Assembly: GCA_948146395.1 (NCBI GenBank)
Contig: OX411552.1
Coordinates: 51,636,258-51,700,257 of the forward strand
Reading direction: 5' to 3'
Source of the DNA: Fragum whitleyi
Taxonomy: Eukaryota; Mollusca; Bivalvia; Cardiida; Cardiidae
Length of the DNA stretch: 64,000 nt
In this document: positions 21,749-33,403 of the stretch, in pieces
Layout: each line of letters opens with the position of its first letter
Numbering within the stretch: the stretch's first letter is position 1
Translations under genes and position numbers: made by a program
The notes under the pieces: generated by a model
Seen by the model: the letters and a program-made list of their open reading frames with translations, nothing else
The model's database searches: none
What the model was told of the DNA's origin: nothing

Positions 21749-23180
21749 CGAGGGTTGTCCGGAAAGTTCGAAGACATCGTCTAATACATGAAAACTGTTT
21801 ATCTAGGGATTTTTAACATTGTACGCCAATATTCAATATTATTCAAAGAGCCGTTATGAAAATTGTTAAAGAGATTTTTCTAAAAAATAATGATATTACA
21901 GAGAATTTTGTAAAGCATGTTAGTTTTGGCGGAGTTACGACGTAAAACGACGTAACGAACATTTTGACGTCGACGTAAAAATACTTCCACATTTGGGCGA
22001 TTCTATTAAAGTACAAATTAAAATTATTTATCGATATTTGCCTATATTTCAACCTACCCATTGTATTATGTCATGATTATAAAAGAGCAAGCCTTTCCCA
22101 CTTTTAGAAAAGAATGTGAATTGCTTATAACCAATGAAAAAAAAATGAACACCAAATTTTGTCGCTTTCTTTTGCAACTTATTACATTAATCCAAAAATT
22201 AAAGAAATTCGACTAAATTTAAAAATACCACAAATTTAACCATCAATGTTTCAACCAATGCTGGTAGCTGAGGCAAATTAAGGTCACGTGTATCCCGAAT
22301 TACGGTAGTCTTGTAATATTCGTTTTCTTAAAAGCCATACCAAAAAGCACAAATCTCATTTGTATTGTTCAATTATCTAGATGTGGTTTTTTTTCAATAA
22401 AAGAAAAAAATAAATAGCTAAAAAAATACATAAGTAAAAATTAATAAAAGTAAACAAAAAAATCAATCTATAGTGTGTTTATTGACTATCATCTTTATCA
22501 ACTGTCCACTTATCATTGAAGAATGACTCTTCAACCACTATCAAACTTCGTTCTTTCGTCATAATGACGTTCCCAGCTAAAACGCAGACTTCGCGTTAAA
22601 GCAGCTTTGCTTAAAACTATTTATAACTTCAAATAGATTTTTTCAACTGAAAAATATTATGTGGTGAGATGGATTTTCAATTTTTTCCAGTAGTTGTTAT
22701 AAAAGGTACAGAGGTATATTTCTTCGCGTTTCCGGGATTCTTAAGAAAAATGCGTATTAGACGCTGCTCCGCCGCAACGTCTGCCGGCGCGTCATTTTCC
22801 TTCCCATCTCGCGCACGTTTGGTATTCCATTCATTCGAGTATTTATGAAGCGATCATCTTAAAAATATAACAATATAAAACTCATAAATTGGACATAAAA
22901 ATACATGTTAATTTTGATATTCTCAAAAGAAATAAACCTTGAAAAAGAAGTTTTAGTATTCAATCGTTGTCGGTAAACGTTTATAATTTCGACGTGCTCC
23001 GGGTATCACTAGGTGGGGTTGCTAAGGTAACTGCCATATACATGTCTATAAAATATTTGAACATTTTTCTTCGGGTATGAAGTCAGTGATAATTAGGGTA
23101 GCGATTAACATCAGAATTAAGAATAAAAATGAAGTAAATGAGAAGTTCAGACTGTCAACGAACTTTCCAGACAACCCTCG
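21749..23180. mobile_element. 1.43-kb mariner-like TIR element, no transposase
   Basis: The left end CGAGGGTTGTCCGGAAAGTT and right end (minus strand) CGAGGGTTGTCTGGAAAGTT differ at one position in 22. TA dinucleotides flank both ends (21,747-21,748 and 23,181-23,182). Terminal sequence, TA duplication and length fit the Tc1/mariner superfamily. The interior shows no transposase frame or DDD/DDE signature, so it is dead or non-autonomous. Confidence 0.8.
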
Positions 23181-23291
23181 TAAGTGCAAATAATCCGTTT
23201 TCCACAACCAAACAGATAACGGGTCTGTCGGTCGGTTAATCTTTTCTATTTTTTCGCATACAAACTCATCTTCTTCATTCAGTTAAGCATT

Positions 23292-23292
<1 letters not shown>

Positions 23293-23328
<36 letters not shown>
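23293..23328. repeat. Poly-A tract of 36
   Basis: Thirty-six consecutive A residues. It could be the tail of a retrotransposed sequence on the plus strand, but the preceding sequence is the mariner-like element, so simple slippage is equally likely. Confidence 0.9.
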
Positions 23329-23331
<3 letters not shown>

Positions 23332-23830
23332 GCCCGCCATTAATGGTCGATAAACTGCATTCAACGAATCTTTTTTAATTGCCTAGAATTCATAGTGAAA
23401 AAATAATTGATTTATGTGGTATTTTGGAACAGTGAGTTAAAATATACATGTAGATGATTGTATATATAAACGAACAATAGCAATTCTGTGTGAAGGGGGG
23501 GGGGGGCGGGGGGAGTCCGATCTCATACTCTACGCAATATCAATATCTAATGTTCATTTGTATTAAAATCAACTTCAATCAATATTTAATTTTCTTTTGT
23601 AATAAAATTTTTTTTGCCTCCTAGACTATTCAGAAATATCGTATTCTAAGTGTGCACAATGTTATACGATCTAAAGAAATTATGTGGGATTTTCCAACGA
23701 GTGTGTTATTTTAACTTCTGTGTTTCATTTTAAATATTTTCTGATTCTATGTCTTCTATAGACTGAGTGAGTTAGCTGTATGTGTTTACATGATCTTTGT
23801 ATAGTTGTGGTATTCGTGAATAAAATGTTA

Positions 23831-23990
23831 AGGTAGTGGATCTATAATAGTTCCACAACGTTTCAAAAGTAATGAACTTTAACAGTGTTAAATGAGGTTT
23901 TCCAATGATTTTCATTAGGAAACCTCCGACAACTTTCTAAAAAATTCACAAGTGCCGAAATGTTGCGGATCTATGACTGTTCTACTACCT
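23831..23990. repeat. Small imperfect fold-back
   Basis: AGGTAGTGGATCTATAATAG at the left faces AGGTAGTAGAACAGTCATAG (minus strand) at the right, with TTCCACAACG versus ATCCGCAACA next. The centre contains AATGATTTTCATT. A weak 160-bp palindromic repeat lying just outside the large inverted duplication. Confidence 0.45.
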
Positions 23991-24035
23991 TTATCTTCGG
24001 TTGGTAGCCAAAACCCCACAAAAAGTTAATCTCTA

Positions 24036-25240
24036 ATATCACACCGTACAACCGGTTGCAGCGATGACGGGTGAGAGTCAACGATGACAGCATCGGAACA
24101 TCATGCCGAGGGGACGGTAGGTCAAATAGATTTATTCTTGTAAATAAACGATTGAAGATTTGGTATTCTAAAGCAGATAAATGATCGTGTAAGTGTTCAG
24201 CGCTTCTATAGAATAAATCTTTACTCACATCCCTCCCAAATAAGGCCACAATCATTGATTATTTCGGAGGTTTTCCATGAAAAGTTACGAAATTAGACTT
24301 TATGCCCTCATATTTCGCCTGTCTCTCAATTAATGCTATTTTAACTTGTACACAGCTGAAGTCTAATCATCCGCCGATATTTCTTCCAAATTTGAAGCCA
24401 TAATTCAGAAAAATAAACACACAGCGGGTCCCCAAAGACGTCATGTAGTAAGAAAAATGTTGCCTCTGTAGACAGTCGGAATTTCACGGGGTTGTCATAG
24501 ATGACAGAACTGAATTATTTGTGGTTGCCGATGTCGACAGACCCATATTCAGATTCTCGCTTAAAAAAATGATCATTTTTGGTGTCGTATTTTTCAATAA
24601 CACATCAAAACAATTTAGATCGACATACATGCTGACATTCATGTCCACTATTTTTCAAATGACGTGTCACATCGAAAAATAATTCAAGGTATTTAATGTA
24701 GGATTTCAGATACTCACAAACCAAGAAAAAACATTTGTGATCAGACTGAATATCTCGTATACGTTTTTTACTTGTAATTCCAGTGACTTAGTATACATTC
24801 GACGAGTCAAAAAAGCATTTATATTGAAAAACATAGTTGGCCTGTCTTTCATTATCTTTCGTTAACTTTCGATAATATCCACGAGTTCACAAGAATGATT
24901 TTTATTTTAGGTAAAATAAAATCTTGCTAACATAGCCAGGGATCGAAAAGGAGGATTATGAAAGATGAAAAATCTATCCGTTTCTTTTCTAAAAGTTTAT
25001 TTCATTTTATGTATAGGTCACTGAGCAATAGGAAATTACTTCATGCAGATATATAAGAAAAGGTGAGAGGGAGATTCGCTCTTCGGACCTTGCACTGCGA
25101 GTCTCTGACCTTATGCATATATCTCATTCTATTCTGTTATCACGATTGGGTATATATTGTTACTTTAATGTAATGTTTGCTTATTGTTTATCCATGTAAG
25201 GAAGTGGGTTTCGAATACTTAAGAAGGTAAGCAGGAATAT
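24036..25240. repeat. Left arm of 1.2-kb inverted duplication
   Basis: This arm is the reverse complement of 26,122-27,327; about 330 aligned bases near the outer end differ at only about seven positions. The outer boundary is at CACACCGTAC and the inner at GCAGGAATAT. Each arm keeps a 72-codon frame starting MIVALFGRD(V/M)SKDLFYRSAEHLHDHL (minus strand here, plus in the other arm) that differs at four residues. I recognise no family in it. Confidence 0.9.
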
Positions 25241-25242
25241 CA

Positions 25243-25423
25243 ATTGATTGATTGAATGGAGTTTAACGCCGATTTCAACATTTTTGCGGTTATATCGCGG
25301 CGGCTGGAGCACCTAACAATGGTTTCCTGGTATTTCTCTCACCAGTACAGCCATCACATCCTTTCCTAGCCTCCAGCTGCTACCTCACATAGGTTAACGA
25401 TTATCAACCCATTTGTGAGAGAC
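25243..25423 (-). mobile_element. 5'-truncated SINE, copy 3
   Basis: Minus-strand order matches the 272-bp SINE from TTGATAATCGTTAACC to the tail CCATTCAATCAATCAATT; the tRNA head is missing. It starts exactly where the left arm of the inverted duplication ends, so it was probably inserted at, or took part in, the breakpoint. Confidence 0.8.
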
Positions 25424-26121
25424 CGATAACTTTCAAAGTTGACAAATTTAGGACAATTTGAAAGGAGTTTTACGTTGACCCTTGTAACAAAACATGTGTT
25501 TTGTGATGTGTCCCTTTACACTCTATTTCATACTGACGCCAAAAAAAAACGCCTTAGTAAAATGTGAAATTTCTTTTCCATGTGGCATTTTACATCCCGA
25601 AAAAACATTGGTTAATTTTAATAAAACTCCCTCTCCGAGTGTCAAATTGAAAGGATTTTGATCTCGTGATTTGGAATGTCTAAACTTCAGAAGCGGTTAG
25701 TTTTTTTCGAGGAACATGTGCGCCTTTTTAAGATTGTTGCTTCGATAAAAATTACACATGTTTCTCTAGCATTTGATATGCATGTCAGTGATTCACGCAT
25801 GAAGTGTGCATTTCAATTTTGTAAACCTATCCTTTTCATGTTCTCAAAAATAATCCAACATTTTGTTTTAAGTTCAAATAAAATAACAAACTGTGCATTT
25901 GAACCTGACTTTATACACTGATTTAATGGGTGGAAATCTAATCAACTACTTCTTCTTCTTCTTCTTTATCTTCTTCTTCGTTTTATGCATTTTTATTGTT
26001 TAGCGTTAGAAAGCGTTATTATAAGGAAATAGATTTAGGACCTTAATCGCCGTTTTTGTTTATATTTGTAATCAAATTTGTTTATATATAACATTGTTGG
26101 CCTGTGGCTCATTCAATATTC
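25424..26121. other. Spacer of the inverted duplication
   Basis: Unique AT-rich DNA with a (CTT)n patch at about 25,949-25,980. The 81-codon frame at 25,676-25,921 has no recognised domain. Confidence 0.5.
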
Positions 26122-27327
26122 CTGCTTGCCTTCTTCAGTATTCGAAACCCACTTCCTTATATGGATCAAAAAGAGGCAAACATTACATTCAAGTCACATT
26201 AAATAACTAATCGTGATAACAAAATAGAAAATGAGCTATATCCATAAGGTCAGAGATTCGCAGTGCAGAGGTCCGAAGATCGAATCTCCCTCTCACCTTT
26301 TCTTATATATCTGCATGAAGTAATTTCCTATTGCTCAGTGGCCTTTACATAAAATAAAAATAGGCTTAAGAAAAGTTACGGATAGATTTTTCATAATCCT
26401 CCTTTTTCGATCCCTGGCTATGTTAGCAAGATTTTATTTTACCTAAAATAAAAATCATTCTTGTGAACTCGTGGATATTATCGAAAGTTAACGAAAGATA
26501 ATGAAAGACAGGCCAACTATGTTTTTCAATATAGATGCTTTTTTAACTCGTCGAATGTATACTAAGTCACTGGAATTACAAGTAAAAAACGTATACGAGA
26601 TATTCAGTCTGATCACAACTGTTTTTTCTTGGTTTGTGAGTATCTGAAATCCTACATTAAATACCTTGAATTATTTTTCGATGTGACACGTCATTTGAAA
26701 AATAGTGGACATGAATGTCAGCATGTATGTCGATCTAAATTGTTTTGATGTGTTATTGAAAAATACGACACCAAAAATGATCATATTTTTTAAAGCGAGA
26801 ATCTGAATATGGGTCTGTCGACATCGGCAACCACAAATAATTCAGTTCTGTCATCTATGACAACCCCGTGAAATTCCGACTGTCTACAGAGGCAACATTT
26901 TTCTTACTACATGTCGTCTTTGGGGACCCGCTGTGTGTTTATTTTTTTGAATTATGGCTTCAAATTTGGAAGAAATATCGGCGGATGATTAGACTTCAGC
27001 TGTGTACAAGTTAAAATAGCATTTATTGAGAGATAGGCGAAATATGAGAGCATAAAGTCTAATTTCGTAACTTTTCATGGGAAACCTCCGAAATAATCAA
27101 TGATTGTGGCCTTATTTGGGAGGGACATGAGTAAAGATTTATTCTATAGAAGTGCTGAACACTTACACGATCATTTATCTGCTTTAGAATACCAAAGCTT
27201 CAATCGTTTATTTACACGAATGAATTTATTTGACCTACCGTCTCCTCGGCATAATGTTCCGATGCTGTCATCGTTGACTCTCACCCGTCATCGCTGCAAC
27301 CGGTTGTACGGTGTGAATATAAAGTTA
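26122..27327. repeat. Right arm of 1.2-kb inverted duplication
   Basis: Reverse complement of 24,036-25,240. The conserved frame (27,100-27,330, plus strand) ends in RCNRLYGVNIKL then a stop. High identity between the arms suggests a recent origin or gene conversion; with an 880-bp spacer the whole could extrude as a cruciform. Confidence 0.9.
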
Positions 27328-27468
27328 TAGTTTTTAAGTTTCTGTCACAAGAGAAAACACGACTTGACAAACAATTACTTTTCGGTAACTTTTTGTACGA
27401 TGAAAATTGTAAAAAAAATATCAATGTGGCTGAATTCAGAAACAATTTAATTCAACTTAAATAGTCCA

Positions 27469-27592
27469 ACGTTCAGGATGCAAAGACGTTGTGGAACGAT
27501 TAGAAACTGTTTCCGTTTTGAATACGAGTAAAAGTGCAAAGCGGGGTAACATATGTCAAGCAATTTTGTGAATGTTTTCATCCTGGACGCAG
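27469..27592. repeat. CTGCGTTCAGGATG fold-back repeat, copy 2
   Basis: ACGTTCAGGATGCAAA at the start, GTGCAAAGCGGGGTAAC in the interior, TTTTCATCCTGGACGCAG at the end; the same plan as 5435-5573. Confidence 0.7.
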
Positions 27593-27710
27593 ATCTAGAT
27601 CGGTTCTTTAGAAGAAATTTATAATGGTATAATAACAATTTTCCCACCAATAAGAATCTGTTTCTTCTTTAGTATGAGATACAACAGGGGTCAAAATTGT
27701 TTCATTTATG

Positions 27711-27845
27711 ATCTGCCATGCGTTCAGGAAGTGAAACAGTCTGTGAACAGTTGAGAAAATTACTTCGCCATGTACGTAAGTTCACGTGCAGAGTGGGGCA
27801 CGATTTTGCAAAAGTGTCACAAACATTTTCATCTTGAATGCAGGG
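27711..27845. repeat. CTGCGTTCAGGATG fold-back repeat, copy 3
   Basis: ATGCGTTCAGGAAGTGAAA, then ACGTGCAGAGTGGGGCACG, then CATTTTCATCTTGAATGCAG. More diverged, and only 120 bases from copy 2, in tandem orientation. Confidence 0.6.
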
Positions 27846-29310
27846 ATTTTCCCTTTTTCGCGTGATATTATTATCACTTTTTGATTATATATTCTTTATT
27901 TCTCCGCCACAGGGGCGAGCTTTGAACAGAAAACAATGAACAAAATGATACAAATAATTAAATCGAACAGTAGCACACACACGTACACACACCCACACAC
28001 GCACGCACGAACGCACCTAAATGCATCCTCACTCAACCGAAAAAAATCACACGCACGCAGAGATCCATATAAACATATGCATGTATGAAGTGAATAGAGC
28101 GATTAAGAATTCCTTTAGAACGTTCGAAAGTGAATAAAAGGACTGCTTGATCATTCATGATAGATATAGAAATTGAGTATTATGAAAGCATCTCGAAACA
28201 ACCTTGCACCGAAATCGAAAATCAAGGATAGAGCGAGATTGAGTGTCTATAAATACGGACGGACGGACGAACGGTTAATTATGTCTAATTAACTTGTTTG
28301 TTTAAATAATCAAAAATAGTTTTTTTGTTAATGAGCAGCGATTTCTTTGAAATTTCAGACGGCTGTTTGCAAAATATGCTCTTGAACCACAGGCAATTGT
28401 TTTTAATCTGATAACTATGATTTTATTTTGAATTTCCACTAGAAATAAATTTGTCTTATTAATTTTTAATAAAAGTTTGTTGTTTTCGTTTATTTATTAG
28501 CAGCGAAGAGTTGTTTCTTTGAAATTGCAAACGACATTTTGGAAAGTATGAACTACAAGCAAGTAAGTTTACATTACGGTTTTGTCATATTGGATATTAA
28601 ATAGTAACCTATGTGTCAAAATCTGATTATAAATCAATTACTAATGCCCCTAGTAGAAACGGACACGGAAATGAGCCAACAACTTAAATATCAGCACTGC
28701 TGCTTGCATAAGCAATGTTCGGCACATTTAACATTTCGCCATTTTTCATGTTTAATATCAATGGTGGTCACGTGATTCCCCGCATTGTTTAACCTCAACA
28801 AAAAAGTTTGAAATGAATCTCTGTAATCAACACAGCCCATCATTGTAAATGGCTGATTTGATCGGTATGTTAATTTTTTAGTAACATCAGCGGTCTGTCT
28901 TTATAAGTATCTCAAACATTTTCAAAATTATTGCCAATAGTATTGATTTACTATGTTGGATATTTTTCTCCGTCCCCAGATTGTTCTTCATAGTGCTTCA
29001 ATATCATTGCCAATAATATTGATTGTGTATTGGTCCCTTTAATAAATCTGACCTGAGGACTCAGTAAGTCGAGTTAACTTCAGAAAATTTTGAGTCACTT
29101 GGATACGAACTGTTCAAAATGCTGTCCCCCTTTCATGCGGAATTTCACTTTAAAAAAGCAAACAACACGATTTTGATAATGAAAAGAATCATCATTAAAA
29201 TGCTTTTGAAGTTAACATCAAGGATTTGAGGATCTATCTACATTGTGCAAATTTAACAGATATGTTTGCTTTTATCATGAATACCCAATACAGGTCAAAA
29301 ATGCTTCAAA
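27846..29310. other. No gene seen; CA-rich patch
   Basis: Contains a CA-rich simple tract at about 27,970-28,020 and a GGACGGACGGACGAACGG patch at 28,258. Two similar AT-rich stretches (28,310-28,370 and 28,480-28,550) may be an old duplication. No coding region. Confidence 0.5.
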
Positions 29311-29314
29311 TTAA

Positions 29315-29775
29315 AGAACAACAAAACAATATGGGAATCATATGGGACCATGATGGGTAAATATACTTAGTTCCATAAGAAAGTGTGCACTTTCACGTTT
29401 TGCATTTCTCTTGATTTTACAAAGTTGGAGGACATTTATGGAGTAAATTTGTTACCATAAAGACCTTTTGAAATTTAAAGTCAAAACAGATTTGGATAAA
29501 GTATCGCATGCTGCATAAACGATGGAAGAACTTGAATTGTTTAGATTGGACCTCCTTACAACTTTTTGTTTGGTGAGAGCATATGTGTTCATGTTGCATT
29601 ATAGAGTTTTCGAAGACATTCCAAGCCATTTCCAAACATAAGTTTTAAGTATATTAATGTTTTATTGGTCCTAAATAATTCCCATATGAGACCCATAAAA
29701 TCAAAATCTGGGTACTACATGGGTCCCTGATGGGTATTTTTAAGCCAATGTTGGTCCCATATGTTTCCCATATGT
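29315..29775. repeat. CCCATATG inverted-repeat element
   Basis: ATGGGAATCATATGGGACC and GATGGGTAAATA at the left are mirrored by TGGGTCCCTGATGGGTA, GGTCCCATATG and CCCATATG at the right, with about 280 bases of unrelated DNA between. Related in vocabulary to 4740-4985. It sits directly upstream of a SINE insertion. Confidence 0.5.
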
Positions 29776-29791
29776 TTCTCGTTATGAAGCA

Positions 29792-30063
29792 GGGCCGCCG
29801 TCATAGCGCAGTTGGTAGCGCGTCGGACTGTCAATCTAGAGGTCCTGGGTTCGAACCCCGACGGAGGCACTCATTCTTTCCGACAATTTGTCTCTCATCA
29901 ATGGGTTGATAAGTAGACCTTTGTGATATAGCAGCTGGAGGCTAGGAAAGAATGTGGTGGTTGTACTGGTGAGAGAAATACCAGGAAACCATTGTTAGGT
30001 GCTCCAGTCGCCGCGATATAACTGAAATAATGTTGAAAGCGGCGTAAACTCCATTCAATCAAT
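29792..30063 (+). mobile_element. Full-length tRNA-derived SINE (272 bp), copy 2
   Basis: Starts GGGCCGCCGTCATAGCGCAG with clear A box and B box (GGGTTCGAACCCC); the acceptor ends pair in six of seven positions. The body and tail (ACTCCATTCAATCAAT) match 14,080-14,351 over the full 272 bases. The 12-bp target duplication CGTTATGAAGCA lies at 29,780-29,791 and 30,064-30,075. The perfect duplication suggests that this is one of the youngest insertions in the window. Confidence 0.93.
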
Positions 30064-30128
30064 CGTTATGAAGCAAAGCCAAAAATTGTCTATGGTGATT
30101 GGATACTCACATAAGTAAATCCGATTGC

Positions 30129-30245
30129 CTGTGTTCAGGGTGCAATTTAACGTTTGCATATGTTTATCTATTGTACGACGCTTTGCACATAGGAACGTTG
30201 GTGTAATTTTGTAACATTTCAGGAATATTTTCATCCTGAACGCAG
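30129..30245. repeat. CTGCGTTCAGGATG fold-back repeat, copy 4
   Basis: CTGTGTTCAGGGTGCAA at the start, GACGCTTTGCACAT in the interior, TTTTCATCCTGAACGCAG at the end. Compared with copies 1-3 the interior word is inverted (GCTTTGCAC rather than GTGCAAAGC). Confidence 0.65.
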
Positions 30246-30713
30246 TACGAATACAGCTTATTTCTCGGAATTGTCGATATACTATGATATTTCGCGGTTC
30301 CGAAGAAAACAATACAAGCAACTATTCTTGCGAACGCAATCGCTGCGTGGTCGCATACTATACGTAGATTTTTCCTTATCCGCGACCCAGAGACTGCATG
30401 TTATTCCGAGGCCAGTGCTAGCTGTTGGTCCACAACTCAAAATAAGGTGTAAATCAGTCAAATTTCAATTTGAATTGCTCCATTCTGAAACATGAGTCGG
30501 GGATACTTTTTTTTTGTAACATTTTTTTTTTTTTTCGTTTTTGCACAAATCGCCCATTTCACAAGCTGTCCAATACTGCTTTATATTTGATTGGTATTCT
30601 AAAACCATTGATTGAATGGCGTTCAAGGACTGATCGCTGTTCCTCGAGAAATCTTCACTTTATCGAGTGGCCTCGAACCTACCTTACGTCCTGGAATACC
30701 AATTCGTCCTTAG
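30246..30713. other. No gene seen
   Basis: The 147-codon frame at 30,470-30,913 runs from here into the repeat element and its poly-C tract; it has no domain and is taken as chance. Confidence 0.5.
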
Positions 30714-30868
30714 TAGTCCACGAGCCAGAATGGGTTTTGTTCCAGGTGGGCTACTGGAACCCCTGTCCCCCCCCCCCCAGGGGGAATTTTGTACACTATG
30801 ATTTTCTGAAAGGTACATGTATAAGCAACATTTTAAGATATGTTAGCACTCTGGCGAGTGGGGCTTTT

Positions 30869-32182
30869 GTAAGATACGTTACTTTGAAATCACCCACCCT
30901 AGATCCTTATTAAATGCTACATTTTGCTCCCGTTTTGTGAAATTCTTTGGGCAGATTGCGATTTTTAGTACTATCTCATCCATGATTCTTGAGTATGAGT
31001 GATATAAAACATCCACAGAGTCCTATATGATTCAAGAAAATACGTGAAATATACGTAACAATTACAAAATTGATTCTCAATATTCGCCTATATAAAGATA
31101 TTGGCTTTTGGGCGCCAAAAATATTCAAAGTCAAGACTTGTTGGCAAAATTCACAAGGTAATATGATGAATTAATATTTACATAGTTTATTTTGGCTTGC
31201 ATATTATTTGTTTTATGCGTAGAAATGAAAAGACTTGAGCACATGTCCTTTCAAACCCTTTATACGATGTAATTTCATATGTCGTTCATAAACAGTAAAA
31301 AGGAGAATGACAGCTGCAATTTACTACTCTGATCATGCATAATAAAACAAGAATATAACAACAAATGCTTTATGTCTCTGAAGGAAAGTTGTAACATACG
31401 TTACCTCAAACTGTTTTACCAAAACCTATTTAAAGTGTTCTATTTTTTATCAATCAGGGTTAAAATTCTTTGAATTTATAGCTCTCAGTTCTGTTTCTTA
31501 AAAAATGCATCAGTACTGAAGGCAAATGCATGACCAACAAAAGATCAAAAATCCCCTACCACTAATGGTATTAAAATTTAGACCTTTATTGAGAAGTCAA
31601 TGTTATTTCTTTGAACAGCCACGAAGGAAATTCTTATCGAATGCTAGTTTTTACATATTGTCTTTTAGTGTAAAGTGATAAATCATACAAATTGAAGTAA
31701 GTATCATTTGTAGTATCCCATCTCACAAAATTAAACAATTTGATAACAAGATTTGAGATTTTGAAATAGCCAAATCATTAATACATGTATATCCAATTGC
31801 TGAAATCGAGAAACCTACACCCTTCTAAATCAGCACAGATTTTAATAATCATTTAAAATTAGAAATTAAAAATATCTTGAAAAATATTCAATAAAAATAC
31901 TGTTTTTTTGATAGATATGGATATGTATTTTGTATGTCGTACTATACCTGTTGTTTAATTTCATCATAGGGAAATATCTGTTCAGCGCAATTACATATCT
32001 ATCAATCACACAATGCAGCATGACAGCTAAAAGATTTTAATCAATTGAAACTTTTTTCAAAATTACTTAGTTACTTAAGCATGTATATCATTTATCCCTT
32101 ATTTCGTGCATTGGTTTATTCGTTGCCTTTAGATGTTTTGAAACAGAATACCGATGGTCATAATTTAGTAGAGTATGTTACC
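30869..32182 (-). repeat. Reverse-oriented GTAACGTA boxes, left arm
   Basis: GTAAGATACGTTAC (30,869), a degenerate ATATACGTAAC (about 31,047), GTAACATACGTTAC (31,391) and GTAGAGTATGTTAC (32,168). The first three fall on a register of about 174 bases (one position skipped). All read opposite to the boxes at 37,013-38,454, consistent with their place in the other arm of an inverted-repeat element. Confidence 0.55.
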
Positions 32183-32725
32183 ATTAGTATGAAACAAGTC
32201 GCAATTATCTTAATTGCACTTCAGTGTCAATACTGAGGCCATTTAAGTCAAAACCATTGTTTCTCTTTGATTAAGATGGATTTTTTTTATTTACTGCGTG
32301 CTTTTCCAATTGTTTGTCTTGAATGTTTGCCAAGTGGTAAGAATATAACCCTAATGGTTACCAGAAGAGTCTCGTACTTGTGCACATGAGAAAAAACATG
32401 AGAGTTATGCCGAAGAACATTAGTATATTAATAAGAATGGGCATTCTTCCATTCTTTTCTCTACTTTAACACTAACTGCATGTACATATATATTGCAAGT
32501 CAGCCAGCAATGTCAAACAGGAATGCAAATAGAGTGTTAAATCACCAGCCATTTACACATTTTCACCTATTCAATTCTTTATTCCATACTATAAGGCCTC
32601 CGGCCCATAATACATTACAATTTTACATAAGTAATACATAATTTTACAAATTTTACCAGATAGCAATGAAAGATTTATGTGTAAAAAGAAAAAGAAAAGT
32701 TAAATGGATCAAATATCAGAACACA

Positions 32726-33367
32726 TTATATAATTTTCAACAAACTCTTGTCTCTTTTGAAAGCGATAGTTATATACTTTGCTGGGGCGTAGATATTACT
32801 CTTATTTTGGCATTTCATTATGTCTTTGAATAAGAAATTAGTTGGAAATTGTTTAGACCATTTGTTAGGAAAACATAATTTTCTTAAATCGTTATATAAA
32901 GGACAGACCAGCATGAAATGGTATTCGTCTTCAATCGAGTAGGTGTTGTTACTTAAGCAATATTTGCAGAATCTATATTGTTTTTCCGTTTTTTCTCTTC
33001 TTCCTATCTCAATAGCTAAGTTATGATTCGAACACCTAAAATTTGCTAAATTACGCCTGTATATAAAAGACAAATCAATACTTAAATATGTTTCTAGTTT
33101 TAAATCTGTTTTATATGATTTGTAATAATGAGCTTTGGTACTTTCGTTTATGTTCGATCGCCATTTTTGAAGATAAATATCGAGTATTCGCTGTTTAAAT
33201 AACTTGAGGAAAGATTCTTTATTTCCCACTTCGTCTACCTCCCATGCGTATCCAAAGCCATTCTCGAAAAGTAAAAATTTAATTTTAGTTGCCCAAGTGA
33301 TCCTACCCGATTCGTCTAGTTTTCGAAGCATTTTATAGCACTGTTTCGGATATCGGGGGTTCGGCAT
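32726..33367 (-). pseudogene. LINE ORF2 C-terminal domain with CCHC-like finger
   Basis: An open frame of 213 codons starting MPNPRYPKQCYKMLRKLDES. Zinc-binding residues Cys134-x2-Cys137-x12-His150-x4-Cys155 (CKYCL...YHFMLVC) match the C-terminal finger common in LINE ORF2 proteins. The frame stays open upstream to about 33,400 (IQKYKYWLKLIT), so the ATG is internal and not a real start. It lacks its own catalytic domain. Confidence 0.85.
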
Positions 33368-33403
33368 TGTAATTAGTTTTAACCAGTATTTATACTTTTG
33401 GAT

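Noticed and set aside
21749..23180. Active mariner transposon
   Set aside because: No transposase frame of about 340 codons or catalytic motif is visible on either strand.
23971..24255. Conserved frame in both arms of the inverted duplication as a true gene
   Set aside because: Conservation is explained by the recent duplication; no flanking exon, promoter or known domain was found. Kept only as an observation.
30470..30913. 147-codon plus-strand frame ending in a Pro-rich run
   Set aside because: The Pro run is the poly-C tract of the large element; the frame crosses the element boundary, so it cannot be an old gene.
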